NCBI RefSeq assembly: GCF_018492665.1
Contig: NZ_JAFVME010000006.1
Location: forward strand, 372,001 to 436,000
Length of the DNA stretch: 64,000 bases
Origin: Pedobacter sp. B4-66
Lineage (GTDB): Bacteria; Bacteroidota; Bacteroidia; Sphingobacteriales; Sphingobacteriaceae
Reading direction: 5' to 3'
A program made the translations under genes and the position numbers. Numbering within the stretch: position 1 is the first letter of the stretch; each line of letters opens with the position of its first letter. Positions 36,848 to 45,585 of the stretch are shown here, piece by piece. The notes beneath the pieces were generated by a model that ran no database searches, was not told the DNA's origin, and worked only from the letters and a program-made list of their open reading frames with translations.

Positions 36848-37306
36848 ATGGAAAAGGCAGAAAATAGAGAAATACGAATGACTAGAACATTTAAGGCTCC
36901 TATTGACTTGATGTGGGAGGTTTGGACAAAGCCAGAACACATTGTAAACTGGTGGGGACCTAATGGTTTTACCAATACAATCCACAAAATGGACGTCGAA
37001 GAAGGTGGGGAATGGAAATTGACTATGCATGGGCCAGATGGAACAGATTATGCGAATAGGAGCATTTTCAAGGAAATTATTCTTTTTAAAAAAATCGTAT
37101 TTGAGCACTTTAATCCGCATTTCATCACCACAGTACTATTTGAGTCGGAAGGTGAAGAAACCAAAATAGACTGGTCGTTGTTATTTGATACAGCTGAAAT
37201 GCGAGAAACTGTAGTAAAAGCGCACAAAGCAGATGAAGGTCAAAAACAAAACCTGGATAAACTAGAAAAGTATCTTTCTACGCTTCCAGGAAAATCTAAA
37301 GCTTAA
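36848..37306 (+). CDS. SRPBCC/AHSA1 domain protein
   Basis: A 152-residue cytoplasmic protein filled by one Bet v1-like AHSA1 domain: RTFKAPIDLMWEVWTKPEHI and NWWGPNGFTNTIHKMDVEEGG are the family marks. It lies 26 nt after the ArsR-SRPBCC fusion, whose second domain belongs to the same family, so the two may share or compete for a ligand. No catalytic residues can be named. Confidence 0.88.
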   Translation: MEKAENREIRMTRTFKAPIDLMWEVWTKPEHIVNWWGPNGFTNTIHKMDVEEGGEWKLTMHGPDGTDYANRSIFKEIILFKKIVFEHFNPHFITTVLFESEGEETKIDWSLLFDTAEMRETVVKAHKADEGQKQNLDKLEKYLSTLPGKSKA

Positions 37307-37399
37307 AAAGCTTGTCGTAATACCCCCTTCAATTTGTCAGTACTGCCCAGTATAAAATAAAACAGCTTAGCATAACTTGCCATAAACTAAATATCAGTT

Positions 37400-37846
37400 A
37401 TGAAAACAAATGAACAAGCATACAATCAACTGAGTAACTTCATTGGAAGTTGGAATACAGAAGGGCTTATACCCGCTTCAAATGGTCAGCCTGAAATAAA
37501 AATCATAGGCACAGACAATTATAACTGGATAGTTGATGGTTTCTTTTTACTACACACCGCAGATGTGACAATAGGTAACGACAACAGTAAAACACATGAA
37601 ATTATTGGTTATGATGATTTAAATGGCCATTACACCATGCGGCATTACAACAATAATGGCAACTCAGGTTTTATGACCGCAACAGTTAATGATGGTCTTT
37701 GGACTTTCAATGGTGATAGCTTGAGGTTTAAAGGTGGTTTTAATGAAAAAGGCGACGTATTTTCTGGTGTTTGGGAACAACTTACGGATAGTAAAACCTG
37801 GGCTCATTTAATGAACATCAAACTATCTAAAATAAAACTAACATGA
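37400..37846 (+). CDS. DUF1579-like small protein
   Basis: A 148-residue soluble protein, apparently a lipocalin-like beta barrel: LSNFIGSWNTEGLI at the start, DNYNWIVDGFFLLHTADV and IIGYDDLNGHYTMRHYNNNG follow. This layout resembles DUF1579 and related proteins of unknown function. It overlaps the following DHFR-like gene by 4 nt (37843-37846), so the two are translationally coupled. The 93 nt upstream show no clear promoter. Confidence 0.65.
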   Translation: MKTNEQAYNQLSNFIGSWNTEGLIPASNGQPEIKIIGTDNYNWIVDGFFLLHTADVTIGNDNSKTHEIIGYDDLNGHYTMRHYNNNGNSGFMTATVNDGLWTFNGDSLRFKGGFNEKGDVFSGVWEQLTDSKTWAHLMNIKLSKIKLT

Positions 37847-38409
37847 GAAAGGTAATTTTAGCTTTGGCTGTTTCCTTAGATGGCTTTATTGAGGGGCCTA
37901 ACCGCGAGGTTGACTGGATTACTTTTGATGAGGAAACCGCAAACGAATTAAATGAATTCGCAAAGGAGATTGATACTGTTTTATACGGCAGGGTGAGCTA
38001 CCAGCTTTTCGGGAATTACTGCCCTGATGATAATGGGCCTGATTTCGAAAAGAAATTTTACAGCGAGATAAACAAGATGCAGAAATATGTATTCTCGAAA
38101 ACACAAACAGAGTTTGAAGGTGCCCCCATTGCAATTAGTTCAGGCATTGGCCAGGTAATACAAGATCTAAAAAAACAGGAAGGTAAAGACATCTGGTTAT
38201 TTGGGGGCGCGGGACTAATCTCATCATTACTCAATTTAAACCTGGTAGATGAGATAAGAATTGGCATCCACCCTATAGTATTGGGAGCCGGAAATCCTTT
38301 ATTTAAAACAATTTCACAACAAATTAAACTGAAGCTTTTAAAGGCTACAACCGGTAAATCGGGCGTAGTCGGATTGTACTACAAAGTTGAACAACATAAA
38401 GATTACTAA
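37843..38409 (+). CDS. Dihydrofolate reductase family protein (second copy)
   Basis: A 188-residue RibD C-terminal-like protein, paralogous to the one at 105-641: LALAVSLDGFIEGPNREVDW, VLYGRVSYQLFGNY, DIWLFGGAGLISSLLNLNLV and IHPIVLGAGNPLFK match block for block. It should bind NADPH; the substrate is unknown. The start is set by the ATGA overlap with the previous gene. Confidence 0.88.
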   Translation: MRKVILALAVSLDGFIEGPNREVDWITFDEETANELNEFAKEIDTVLYGRVSYQLFGNYCPDDNGPDFEKKFYSEINKMQKYVFSKTQTEFEGAPIAISSGIGQVIQDLKKQEGKDIWLFGGAGLISSLLNLNLVDEIRIGIHPIVLGAGNPLFKTISQQIKLKLLKATTGKSGVVGLYYKVEQHKDY

Positions 38410-38432
38410 CCAATTAAAAATTACAATAAAAA

Positions 38433-38939
38433 ATGGCTGTTATAATTTTAGAAACAGAAAGGTTAGTCGTTCGACAAATTGAATATACTGATCTCAACCG
38501 GTTGAATTTTATCTGTAGTGATACAGAATTAATGAAGTACGTTGGAGATGGGAAGCCATTATCAAAAGATCAGGTAAAAAAATGGGTTGAAGTAACGATC
38601 ATTAATTATGCTGAAAAAGGTTTTGGAAATTATGCCGTTGTAGATAAGGAAACCAATGAAGTAATAGGATATTGTGGTTTAGTATTCTCTATTGCTATTA
38701 ATGAGATTGAATTAATTTATGCGTTAATAAAGGACTACTGGAATAAAGGGATTGGTACAGAAGTAGCAAAAGCTGTATTAGATTATGGTTTACATACAAT
38801 CAAACTTAAAGTCATTTATGCATCAATTGATCCGGAAAATATACCGTCCCAAAAAATCCTGGAAAGAATTGGTTTCCAATTTGCCTTCGAACAAAATGAT
38901 GAATTTGGTTTAAGTTCTCTCTACTATAAAATCATGTAA
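38433..38939 (+). CDS. GNAT family N-acetyltransferase (RimJ/RimL type)
   Basis: A 168-residue acetyltransferase. ETERLVVRQIEYTDLNRL is the usual N-terminal strand and helix, and YWNKGIGTEVAKAVLDYG is the acetyl-CoA binding motif A (GxG type). IYASIDPENIPSQKILERIGF is motif B. It transfers acetyl groups to an unknown amine, possibly protein N-termini or small molecules. It follows the DHFR-like gene after 23 nt. Confidence 0.88.
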   Translation: MAVIILETERLVVRQIEYTDLNRLNFICSDTELMKYVGDGKPLSKDQVKKWVEVTIINYAEKGFGNYAVVDKETNEVIGYCGLVFSIAINEIELIYALIKDYWNKGIGTEVAKAVLDYGLHTIKLKVIYASIDPENIPSQKILERIGFQFAFEQNDEFGLSSLYYKIM

Positions 38940-38950
38940 ATCCTAAACTA

Positions 38951-39850
38951 ATGAAAAAGACAATCGTATATTCAGTGTTAGCACTTCTAACGTTCTCATC
39001 ATGCAATAGCTCGAACCAATCACAAGACAACAATAGTCAAATGAAAACGACCGAAAACGACACTTTAAGCTCCAAAAATGGCTATTCAGAAGTCAATGGA
39101 ATTAAAATGTATTATGAAATTTATGGACAAGGGAAACCACTTGTCTTGATTCATGGAGGTGGGTCTACTATACAAACTACATTTGGAAGGGTTATACCAA
39201 TGCTTGCCAAACATAGAAAAATTATAGCTGTTGAACTGCAAGCCCATGGAAGAACCAGTGATAGAGGAAAGGATTCATCTTTTGAACAGGATGCTGATGA
39301 TGTTGCGGCGCTGTTAAAAAATTTGAATATTAACAAAGCAGACTTTTTTGGTTTCAGTAACGGCGGAACAACTACTGTTCAAATCTCCATTCGTCATCCT
39401 GAAATAGTTGATAAAATCGTTTTGGGTTCTGCACTTTTAAAGCGCAGTGGCGTTTCACCGCAGTTTTGGGGTTTCATGAAACAAGCACAACTATCAAATA
39501 TGCCAGAAGAACTAAAAGAAGCTTATTTACAAGTTACACCAGACTCAAATGGCTTACAAATAATGCATGATAGAGATGCTAAAAGAATGGTGAATTTTAA
39601 GGATATACCAGACGATCTGATAAAATCTATTAAAGCCCCAACCCTATTTATCAATGGCGACCAAGATGTGGTAACGCCAGAGCACGCACTCGAAATGCAT
39701 AAACTGATAACTAACTCGAAAGTAGCAATAATCCCTGGAGTACATGGTGAGTATATTGGAGAAATAACCACATTAAAATCTGATTCTAAAGAAGCAGACT
39801 ATGTGATTCCAATGATTGAAAGTTTCCTTGATAAACCTGAGGCAAAATAA
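38951..39850 (+). CDS. Alpha/beta hydrolase lipoprotein
   Basis: A 299-residue exported lipoprotein (ALLTFSSCNSS, Cys18). The hydrolase core is LVLIHGGGSTIQTTFGRVI, with the nucleophile elbow GFSNGG (Ser136), acid candidate in NGDQDVVTPEHA and His in GVHGEY. It is probably an esterase or lactonase-like enzyme; the substrate is unknown. Last of the cluster that starts with the ArsR fusion and 11 nt after the GNAT gene. Confidence 0.87.
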   Translation: MKKTIVYSVLALLTFSSCNSSNQSQDNNSQMKTTENDTLSSKNGYSEVNGIKMYYEIYGQGKPLVLIHGGGSTIQTTFGRVIPMLAKHRKIIAVELQAHGRTSDRGKDSSFEQDADDVAALLKNLNINKADFFGFSNGGTTTVQISIRHPEIVDKIVLGSALLKRSGVSPQFWGFMKQAQLSNMPEELKEAYLQVTPDSNGLQIMHDRDAKRMVNFKDIPDDLIKSIKAPTLFINGDQDVVTPEHALEMHKLITNSKVAIIPGVHGEYIGEITTLKSDSKEADYVIPMIESFLDKPEAK

Positions 39851-39864
39851 AAAGCTAAAGAGGA

Positions 39865-39886
39865 AGTTCAAAAAGCTTTGTGAACT
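39865..39886. terminator. Weak palindromic terminator candidate
   Basis: AGTTCA (39865-39870) and TGAACT (39881-39886) frame a self-complementary AAAGCTTT, giving a 22-bp palindrome with one mismatched pair. It lies between two convergent genes (39850 and 39885) and touches the stop of the GH110 gene. There is no clear T-run, so the call is tentative. Confidence 0.35.
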
Positions 39887-41684
39887 ATTTCATTTCCAAA
39901 TTCACGTCGACTTTTATATCCTTTTTTGTCATTTTTTCAATCTTAACAACAGGCGATTCACTCGAATCAAATTTATTCTTCTTAATGAGTACATTTTTAC
40001 TCGCCGTCAAATTAATAACCGGCTTAATGGCTTTCGTCGGCAATAAACTTGTTCTCGAAATTTTATTACCAGTAAAAACCAACCCATCTACACTTCTGGC
40101 ATTAAGCACTCCATCATTGTACAATATAAATGTATTGTCCTTAATACGAATATTGCGATGAACCATGTTGCCCTCCTTTAATTCATGATTTTCCGGAGCA
40201 ATATTTATAGCTCCACTTCCCGAATTAAAACCACATTCCTGAAATGTATTATTGCGAATAAGCACATCTCTAACCGCACCAGATTCAAACCAACTGGAAG
40301 CATCATCAGCAATCAGAATTGGATACATGCCAGTCCGATAAAAAATATTATTTTCAATAAGTACCTTACGGCGTGTAGTAAGTAGTAAACCACGTGTATT
40401 GGTTCTTTCAAAACGGTTATTTCTAACAATTACTTCCGGTGTCCAGGTAAGATTTTCTATAACTAAATCAGCTTGAGCAAATGATGGCAGGCTACCTTCC
40501 ACTTCAAGCTCCATTTCACGTTTATTTATCAACTTTGCCGTTTTCAACTTTGCAGTTCCTATAGACATCAGTGTTTTTGGATTGATAAATGCGATGCTAT
40601 CACCGGCAAAAAAGGCATCAAATCCATAGGTTTGATGGTGCATAAAACGTACTTTAATTTTGCCAGCATCAGCTGTCATTATTTGCAAATGTGTCCCATG
40701 AACATTCACTGGATCATCATGAGAACCAGAGGTAAAACAGCTATCTATTTTAACCACCCCTTTACAACCTGAAAAGTGAAAACAATCTGCAAATGATGAA
40801 ACAATTCGGCCGCTATTTTCCCTGGGTGCAACGGTTACTTTAAACAAAGAAATATTTTCAGAAAACTGAGATACAATTCCTAAACCATGCATAAAATGCA
40901 TTTTTACATCTTCAAGTTTTATGTCTTTAGACTGAGAAATAAATCCGCCACAATTATCACGATAAGGATCTCTAATTGTGAGTACATCACCCTTTTTCAA
41001 TGAAGTTTTGCTGAAGTCGCCCTCAAACCTCACATTAAAAGGAGCTTTCTCAATGGCTTTACTTTCCAAAAAAGGACTAAAAGAGCTGTAATGCATAAAA
41101 TTTTTAATCGGATCAAACAGGATGGTATGAAATGATTTTGTCTTCCACCCTTCACCATAAAAACTAATACGACCAATATCAATGGAATATTTAGAGTCAG
41201 CATGAATAGCTGTTTCAATAGCATTGGGTGACACCAACATTACTGTCACTTCCGACATGGTAGGCCTTTCATAATCGAATCTAATATTCTTGATCTTTAC
41301 ATTTTTACTGTTTAAAATTGCAAAAGAAACCATCTTGCCATGAAGTACAATTAATGTATTGTTTCCTTCAAGGGTCACGTCACTATTATCTTCAAAAAGA
41401 AAAGCAATATTTTTCACTTTTGAAAGCGTATCATCTTCTGTACAATTGGATATATATAATTCACGATGTGCACTTCCCTCTGGCCAAATGTCAATTCGCC
41501 CACCCGGCAATTCCAAAATGGCACCTTGTTTACCTTTACAAGCATCAATAGCCTTTTGTATACCAGCTGCAGCATTCTCAAAACTGTTCTTTTTTACTCC
41601 AAAATCAACAGCCTTAATAACAGTTTGAGAGTAACCGCTTACTCCAGCAAAAAATAAGAAAAGTAGTATAAAATAATTCTTCAT
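39885..41684 (-). CDS. Glycoside hydrolase family 110 (alpha-1,3-galactosidase type)
   Basis: About 599 residues from ATG 41684, chosen over 41708 because MKNYFILLFLFFAGVSGYSQ is a clean signal peptide and the longer form would overlap the upstream gene. The protein is a right-handed parallel beta-helix with many RNNxF turns (VIVRNNRFERTNTRGLLLTT, VLIRNNTFQECGFNSG). SHDDPVNVHGTH is the GH110 hallmark. Asp300, Asp323 and Asp324 have the spacing I recall for the active-site aspartates of characterised GH110 enzymes. The family removes terminal alpha-1,3-galactose with inversion. It is the last gene of a four-gene operon. Confidence 0.83.
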   Translation of the reverse strand: MKNYFILLFLFFAGVSGYSQTVIKAVDFGVKKNSFENAAAGIQKAIDACKGKQGAILELPGGRIDIWPEGSAHRELYISNCTEDDTLSKVKNIAFLFEDNSDVTLEGNNTLIVLHGKMVSFAILNSKNVKIKNIRFDYERPTMSEVTVMLVSPNAIETAIHADSKYSIDIGRISFYGEGWKTKSFHTILFDPIKNFMHYSSFSPFLESKAIEKAPFNVRFEGDFSKTSLKKGDVLTIRDPYRDNCGGFISQSKDIKLEDVKMHFMHGLGIVSQFSENISLFKVTVAPRENSGRIVSSFADCFHFSGCKGVVKIDSCFTSGSHDDPVNVHGTHLQIMTADAGKIKVRFMHHQTYGFDAFFAGDSIAFINPKTLMSIGTAKLKTAKLINKREMELEVEGSLPSFAQADLVIENLTWTPEVIVRNNRFERTNTRGLLLTTRRKVLIENNIFYRTGMYPILIADDASSWFESGAVRDVLIRNNTFQECGFNSGSGAINIAPENHELKEGNMVHRNIRIKDNTFILYNDGVLNARSVDGLVFTGNKISRTSLLPTKAIKPVINLTASKNVLIKKNKFDSSESPVVKIEKMTKKDIKVDVNLEMK

Positions 41685-41686
41685 GT

Positions 41687-44600
41687 CTATCCTTTTATTG
41701 TAAACCAACCAAATCCACCGGCAGGTATATTTACACTAATAAATGTTTCCTGTTTTTCATTTAGTTCCAGATTGCTGACTTTACCATTTTGGTCTGTTAA
41801 TATAGCCTTTCCTTTTAAGCCTGTATAATAAAGAGGCACTTTCATTTGTTTGGTAATTGGCTTACCAGTAGGATTGAACACAATTAACATCCCTTTTTCA
41901 TCAAGTTCTGGGTTAGCATGTAACATCGCATCCAAATCTCTACCTGTCGGACGAGAAACGTGAATGATATCTGAAGTAAGAATGGCTCTGTGTTCTTTAA
42001 ACCAATTCACCCATTTTGATACCATTGCTTTTGTTTCAGGAGTATCATAAAGTCTGTTCCCTCTAACTGTAAACTGACAACCACTAGCCAAATGTTGAAA
42101 CAAGCCAACTTCATACCTATCCAAATTTTGAGATAATGGCTCTAATCCTACCCTGGCATCATTGGTATAAAAACCAACCAGTTGTAAAGTCATCCAGCCC
42201 ATAGTCGGGGTCTTGTGCCAGGTACCATCATAAATATACTGACGACCTAATAGCAATTGTTGTTGCGGAGTTAAATTCGCACTAGCCTCACGATACCCCA
42301 TACCTGTAGCGGATTGCCCATTTAGAAAATACCAGTCTGGAATTGGCACATACATGTTACGGCGTTGAAGCTCGTGAAGTACACGTACCTGTTGCTTCCA
42401 TTGCTGCCATTGAGAATCGTATAGGTTAGTATGATGTGGATGTGTTGTAGATGCACACACGTCACCATGATAAGGTCCATCCATATTAAAGGTCATCAGG
42501 CCTGTTTTATCGAAGAACTTCCACATGTTCGAGTAATACTTATCTTGCCAATCACTTGCAATACAAACACTCTGCCCGAATAAACTACCTGGTTTATTGG
42601 TAATCGGATCAATACAATCCACATCAGCCCCTCTTCCTCTTGAGGCAACCTGCAATTCATAACCTCCCATTACAATTCCTTTGGTAGCAGCATAAGATGA
42701 TATGCCTTTCCATAAAGAAACATAACCGGTATCCAGGTTATCATGAGAAATACCTGGCCATGCCATAATATCTAACCTTTCAAATCCCAATTCTCCCATT
42801 TGATCTATAAAACCTTTAAGCTTCGTTTTATCGTGCGAAGTAATACCTCCGGTAATTAAAGATTCAGTTACCTGCGGAGCTAGCTTTCTGTAGAATTTAC
42901 GATGTGCCAGACTCTGACGTTCTCTGTCGTCGTTGTCATGTAATAGCTCGAAAGTAGTAAAAGAAGTAAACTGTTGTTTTGACTTTACAGTTTCAGAAGG
43001 CCCCATAGGCACTCTGCTTACCAATAAATTATGATGTGGAAAACCAAGAAATTTGTCCTCTGCCTGATTGTGTGATGCCCAGGTATTGTATTCACTATCT
43101 GTTCTCCATGTAGTAGTACTTTCTCCTGTTTGGTAAGCCGGAGGAGTTCCGTTATAGTGCATTAATGCTGATCCTTCTTTATCGGCATTGGCCAATGCAA
43201 AAGAATAATCACTTTCAACATGTATACGTTTTACCTGATCCTGATTTACCGCTAAAACTTCGCATTCTGTTTCACGAACAACAAAAGATGAATTGGTATT
43301 ATTGTCGATAGTTAACCATTTGGCAATAACAGGCATGCCTTCATACAGTTCATAATGCACAGTAACCTGTACCGTATTTTGCCAGTTGCTCTTATTCAAT
43401 GGTGCTTTATAATGCATTAAAACATGTAACCCATTAGGCGGCCAATCAGTATGTACAGCATTATATTTTTGCTGCCAAGGATAGCGCGCTGTAGGTTGCA
43501 TTACCTCAATACCTGTAAAACGGAATGCTGAAGGCTCAGCGATTAAATTGCTATACCAGCTTTCTAATAAATATGACTTTTCCGGCTGTCCGCTAAATCC
43601 ACCTATATCATACCAGGTGCTATCTATCATTACCCTAGCTTCGGGTTTTACTGCCCTTAGGTATTGAGCGTCGGTATTTTCATTTTTAAACCCTACACAA
43701 GCTAAATTTTCTGCCACGTAAAATTCACGACTAAGCAAACCATTGGTTAATAATAGTTTCGCCGACATTTGACCCCGATCTTTTTGCAATAATAGCTGTA
43801 CAGGTGTTTTAACCTGACTAACTAACCAGTCTTTTGAATTTTCAGCCGCAGCTGGGAATGATTGTACTTTAACAATTGATTTATTACCTTCAAGCGCTGC
43901 AATTAATGCACGCTGCTCTTCTGTAGCTTGTTTTTGTTTTTTCGCAAGCTGTTTACCATTAAATAACAGATGCTTGGTGACATCGAACTTTGTTTTATTT
44001 AAAGAAGCAAACCTTACTTCATATATTAACCCATTAAAAAAGCTCCCTTTACCCAAAGCCCCTATAGAAAAATTAGAAGATACAGTTTTAGCTACCGGTA
44101 AACCTGTTAGTGTTTTTACTCCATTGGCAAGCACCGAAACGGCCTTACCATCATTTACTACAGCTATATGAATCCATTCTCCCGCAATTGCCTTTGCAAT
44201 AGGCTTGGCATTTTCTTTACCATCTATTAGCACCACCCACTGATCTTCTTTTTGCGATAAAACGTACCCCTCTTTATCATCGCCATAAGCAAGCGCTAAA
44301 CCAATACTTCTCCCCTTATCATTTGCTCCTTGTCGGCTATTTACCTGAAACCAGCCTTCCAGCACGAATGATGTAGCTGCTTTACCAAAATTATCAGCGA
44401 TACTATAACTACCCCGGTCTTTGAATGAAATCGCTCCCTCGCCGTTTAATTTTTTATCAGCTGGTGCATCTGCAAAAAAAACAGGTTGGCCATTTCGCTT
44501 TAAATCATGACCTAGGCCACTCAAATCCTTTAAAACATCGGGAGAAGTAGCATAAGTCACTGCACCTGACCGCCCCATATTATAATGAGCTACTACAGTC

Positions 44601-44698
44601 TGTTGAGCGTTAGCTTGGTTAAAAAGAAGCAGTACTGCAAATACACAACATACTTGCCTATATAAATTTTTGAAATCTTGAATCAGAAATAAGTTCAT
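41687..44698 (-). CDS. LamG-domain protein with a putative glycosidase barrel
   Basis: A 1003-residue exported protein (signal ends NQANAQQ). Residues about 35-235 form a LamG-like jellyroll (FVLEGWFQVNSR, FNGLIYEVRFASL). Residues 310-600 are a large beta domain (LLLTNGLLSREFYVAENLAC) of the kind that precedes GH36-type barrels. Residues 610-910 look like a TIM barrel (GFERLDIMAWPG, GIVMGGYELQVASRGRG, LMTFNMDGPYHG), with Asp740 where clan GH-D/GH31 nucleophiles sit. The end (about 940-1003) is a small beta sandwich. No characterised family is recognised. A glycosidase acting with GH110 is the inference; Asp740 is a guess from position. Confidence 0.6.
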   Translation of the reverse strand: MNLFLIQDFKNLYRQVCCVFAVLLLFNQANAQQTVVAHYNMGRSGAVTYATSPDVLKDLSGLGHDLKRNGQPVFFADAPADKKLNGEGAISFKDRGSYSIADNFGKAATSFVLEGWFQVNSRQGANDKGRSIGLALAYGDDKEGYVLSQKEDQWVVLIDGKENAKPIAKAIAGEWIHIAVVNDGKAVSVLANGVKTLTGLPVAKTVSSNFSIGALGKGSFFNGLIYEVRFASLNKTKFDVTKHLLFNGKQLAKKQKQATEEQRALIAALEGNKSIVKVQSFPAAAENSKDWLVSQVKTPVQLLLQKDRGQMSAKLLLTNGLLSREFYVAENLACVGFKNENTDAQYLRAVKPEARVMIDSTWYDIGGFSGQPEKSYLLESWYSNLIAEPSAFRFTGIEVMQPTARYPWQQKYNAVHTDWPPNGLHVLMHYKAPLNKSNWQNTVQVTVHYELYEGMPVIAKWLTIDNNTNSSFVVRETECEVLAVNQDQVKRIHVESDYSFALANADKEGSALMHYNGTPPAYQTGESTTTWRTDSEYNTWASHNQAEDKFLGFPHHNLLVSRVPMGPSETVKSKQQFTSFTTFELLHDNDDRERQSLAHRKFYRKLAPQVTESLITGGITSHDKTKLKGFIDQMGELGFERLDIMAWPGISHDNLDTGYVSLWKGISSYAATKGIVMGGYELQVASRGRGADVDCIDPITNKPGSLFGQSVCIASDWQDKYYSNMWKFFDKTGLMTFNMDGPYHGDVCASTTHPHHTNLYDSQWQQWKQQVRVLHELQRRNMYVPIPDWYFLNGQSATGMGYREASANLTPQQQLLLGRQYIYDGTWHKTPTMGWMTLQLVGFYTNDARVGLEPLSQNLDRYEVGLFQHLASGCQFTVRGNRLYDTPETKAMVSKWVNWFKEHRAILTSDIIHVSRPTGRDLDAMLHANPELDEKGMLIVFNPTGKPITKQMKVPLYYTGLKGKAILTDQNGKVSNLELNEKQETFISVNIPAGGFGWFTIKG

Positions 44699-44725
44699 TT
44701 TGCTGTTTAGCTTTATTCTTCCGGG

Positions 44726-45553
44726 TTATTGATAGCGCTTTCTTAATAGTTCCATCATGTATACATTAATGTCCCATTGGCTACTTAGCGGTTCACGTGT
44801 ATAAGGTACAGTTGGCATATAAGGAAAAGGACCAAACTCAGGAGTTATGGTTAAGTTGGTCGCGCCATTTTTTTGGTGATGTTTTAAAATAGCATCCCAC
44901 CATTGCAGGTGTGCATTTAGTTGCTGTTCCCATTCAGGCGATCTTGGGTCATTCACCTGCGGACCTTCTTCATACCCTACCCTGGCATGAATGTGAATTG
45001 CATGGGTACAGGCTAATTCAAGAGCTTCCTGCTGATCGGCTAACAAGCTCTCAGCTACGTTACACCAGTGCGAAAAATCGGCAGTAATCGGCAAATCAGG
45101 AATCTTTTCTAAAATAGCCTTAGTCCCATGAGCCGAAAACAAGGCCTTATTGCGGTGTGTTTCGTGTGCAATTGGGATGTTGTATTCCGTTGATAAACCT
45201 TTCGCCAGATCAAACAATGCCTTATTCTCTTGAAACGAGAAATAGTCCTTTCCCGTTTGTGCGTCAATTTTTACCGGATTTGCTTCGAGCAGGTTACGCA
45301 ATTGCTTTTCGTAATTGCACTTATGTTCTTCAAAATCTTTCTCAAAAGATTGATAATACTGTCCTATCAAAAGTAAATTATACTTAGCAAGCGCTTTAGC
45401 CTGCTCCTCTCTTTCAACAGCATCAAAAGGAACCCATGCTTCAATACCATCGTATCCTGCCTCCTTTACCTTTCGGCAAAAGGCATCATAAGTTTCATGT
45501 TCCTGTCCCCATCTTGGGCAAAAAAACTGTAAGGTCATTTTATTTGGTTGCAT
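44726..45553 (-). CDS. Sugar phosphate isomerase/epimerase-like TIM barrel protein
   Basis: A 275-residue cytoplasmic protein of the xylose-isomerase-like superfamily. Likely metal ligands are Glu131 (AHETHRNKALFS), Asp159 (ITADFSHWC), His187 or His189 (HIHARVG) and Glu239 (TPEFGPFPY). EAGYDGIEAWVPFD is the opening motif. It differs from the 26717-27580 epimerase in having HETHR and the tail WDINVYMMELLRK. It probably isomerises or epimerises a sugar released by the PUL; the substrate is unknown. It lies between two putative glycosidase genes, 27 nt and 32 nt away. Confidence 0.75.
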   Translation of the reverse strand: MQPNKMTLQFFCPRWGQEHETYDAFCRKVKEAGYDGIEAWVPFDAVEREEQAKALAKYNLLLIGQYYQSFEKDFEEHKCNYEKQLRNLLEANPVKIDAQTGKDYFSFQENKALFDLAKGLSTEYNIPIAHETHRNKALFSAHGTKAILEKIPDLPITADFSHWCNVAESLLADQQEALELACTHAIHIHARVGYEEGPQVNDPRSPEWEQQLNAHLQWWDAILKHHQKNGATNLTITPEFGPFPYMPTVPYTREPLSSQWDINVYMMELLRKRYQ

Positions 45554-45585
45554 ACTATTCTTTATTTTAGGGATGAAAAGGGTTA

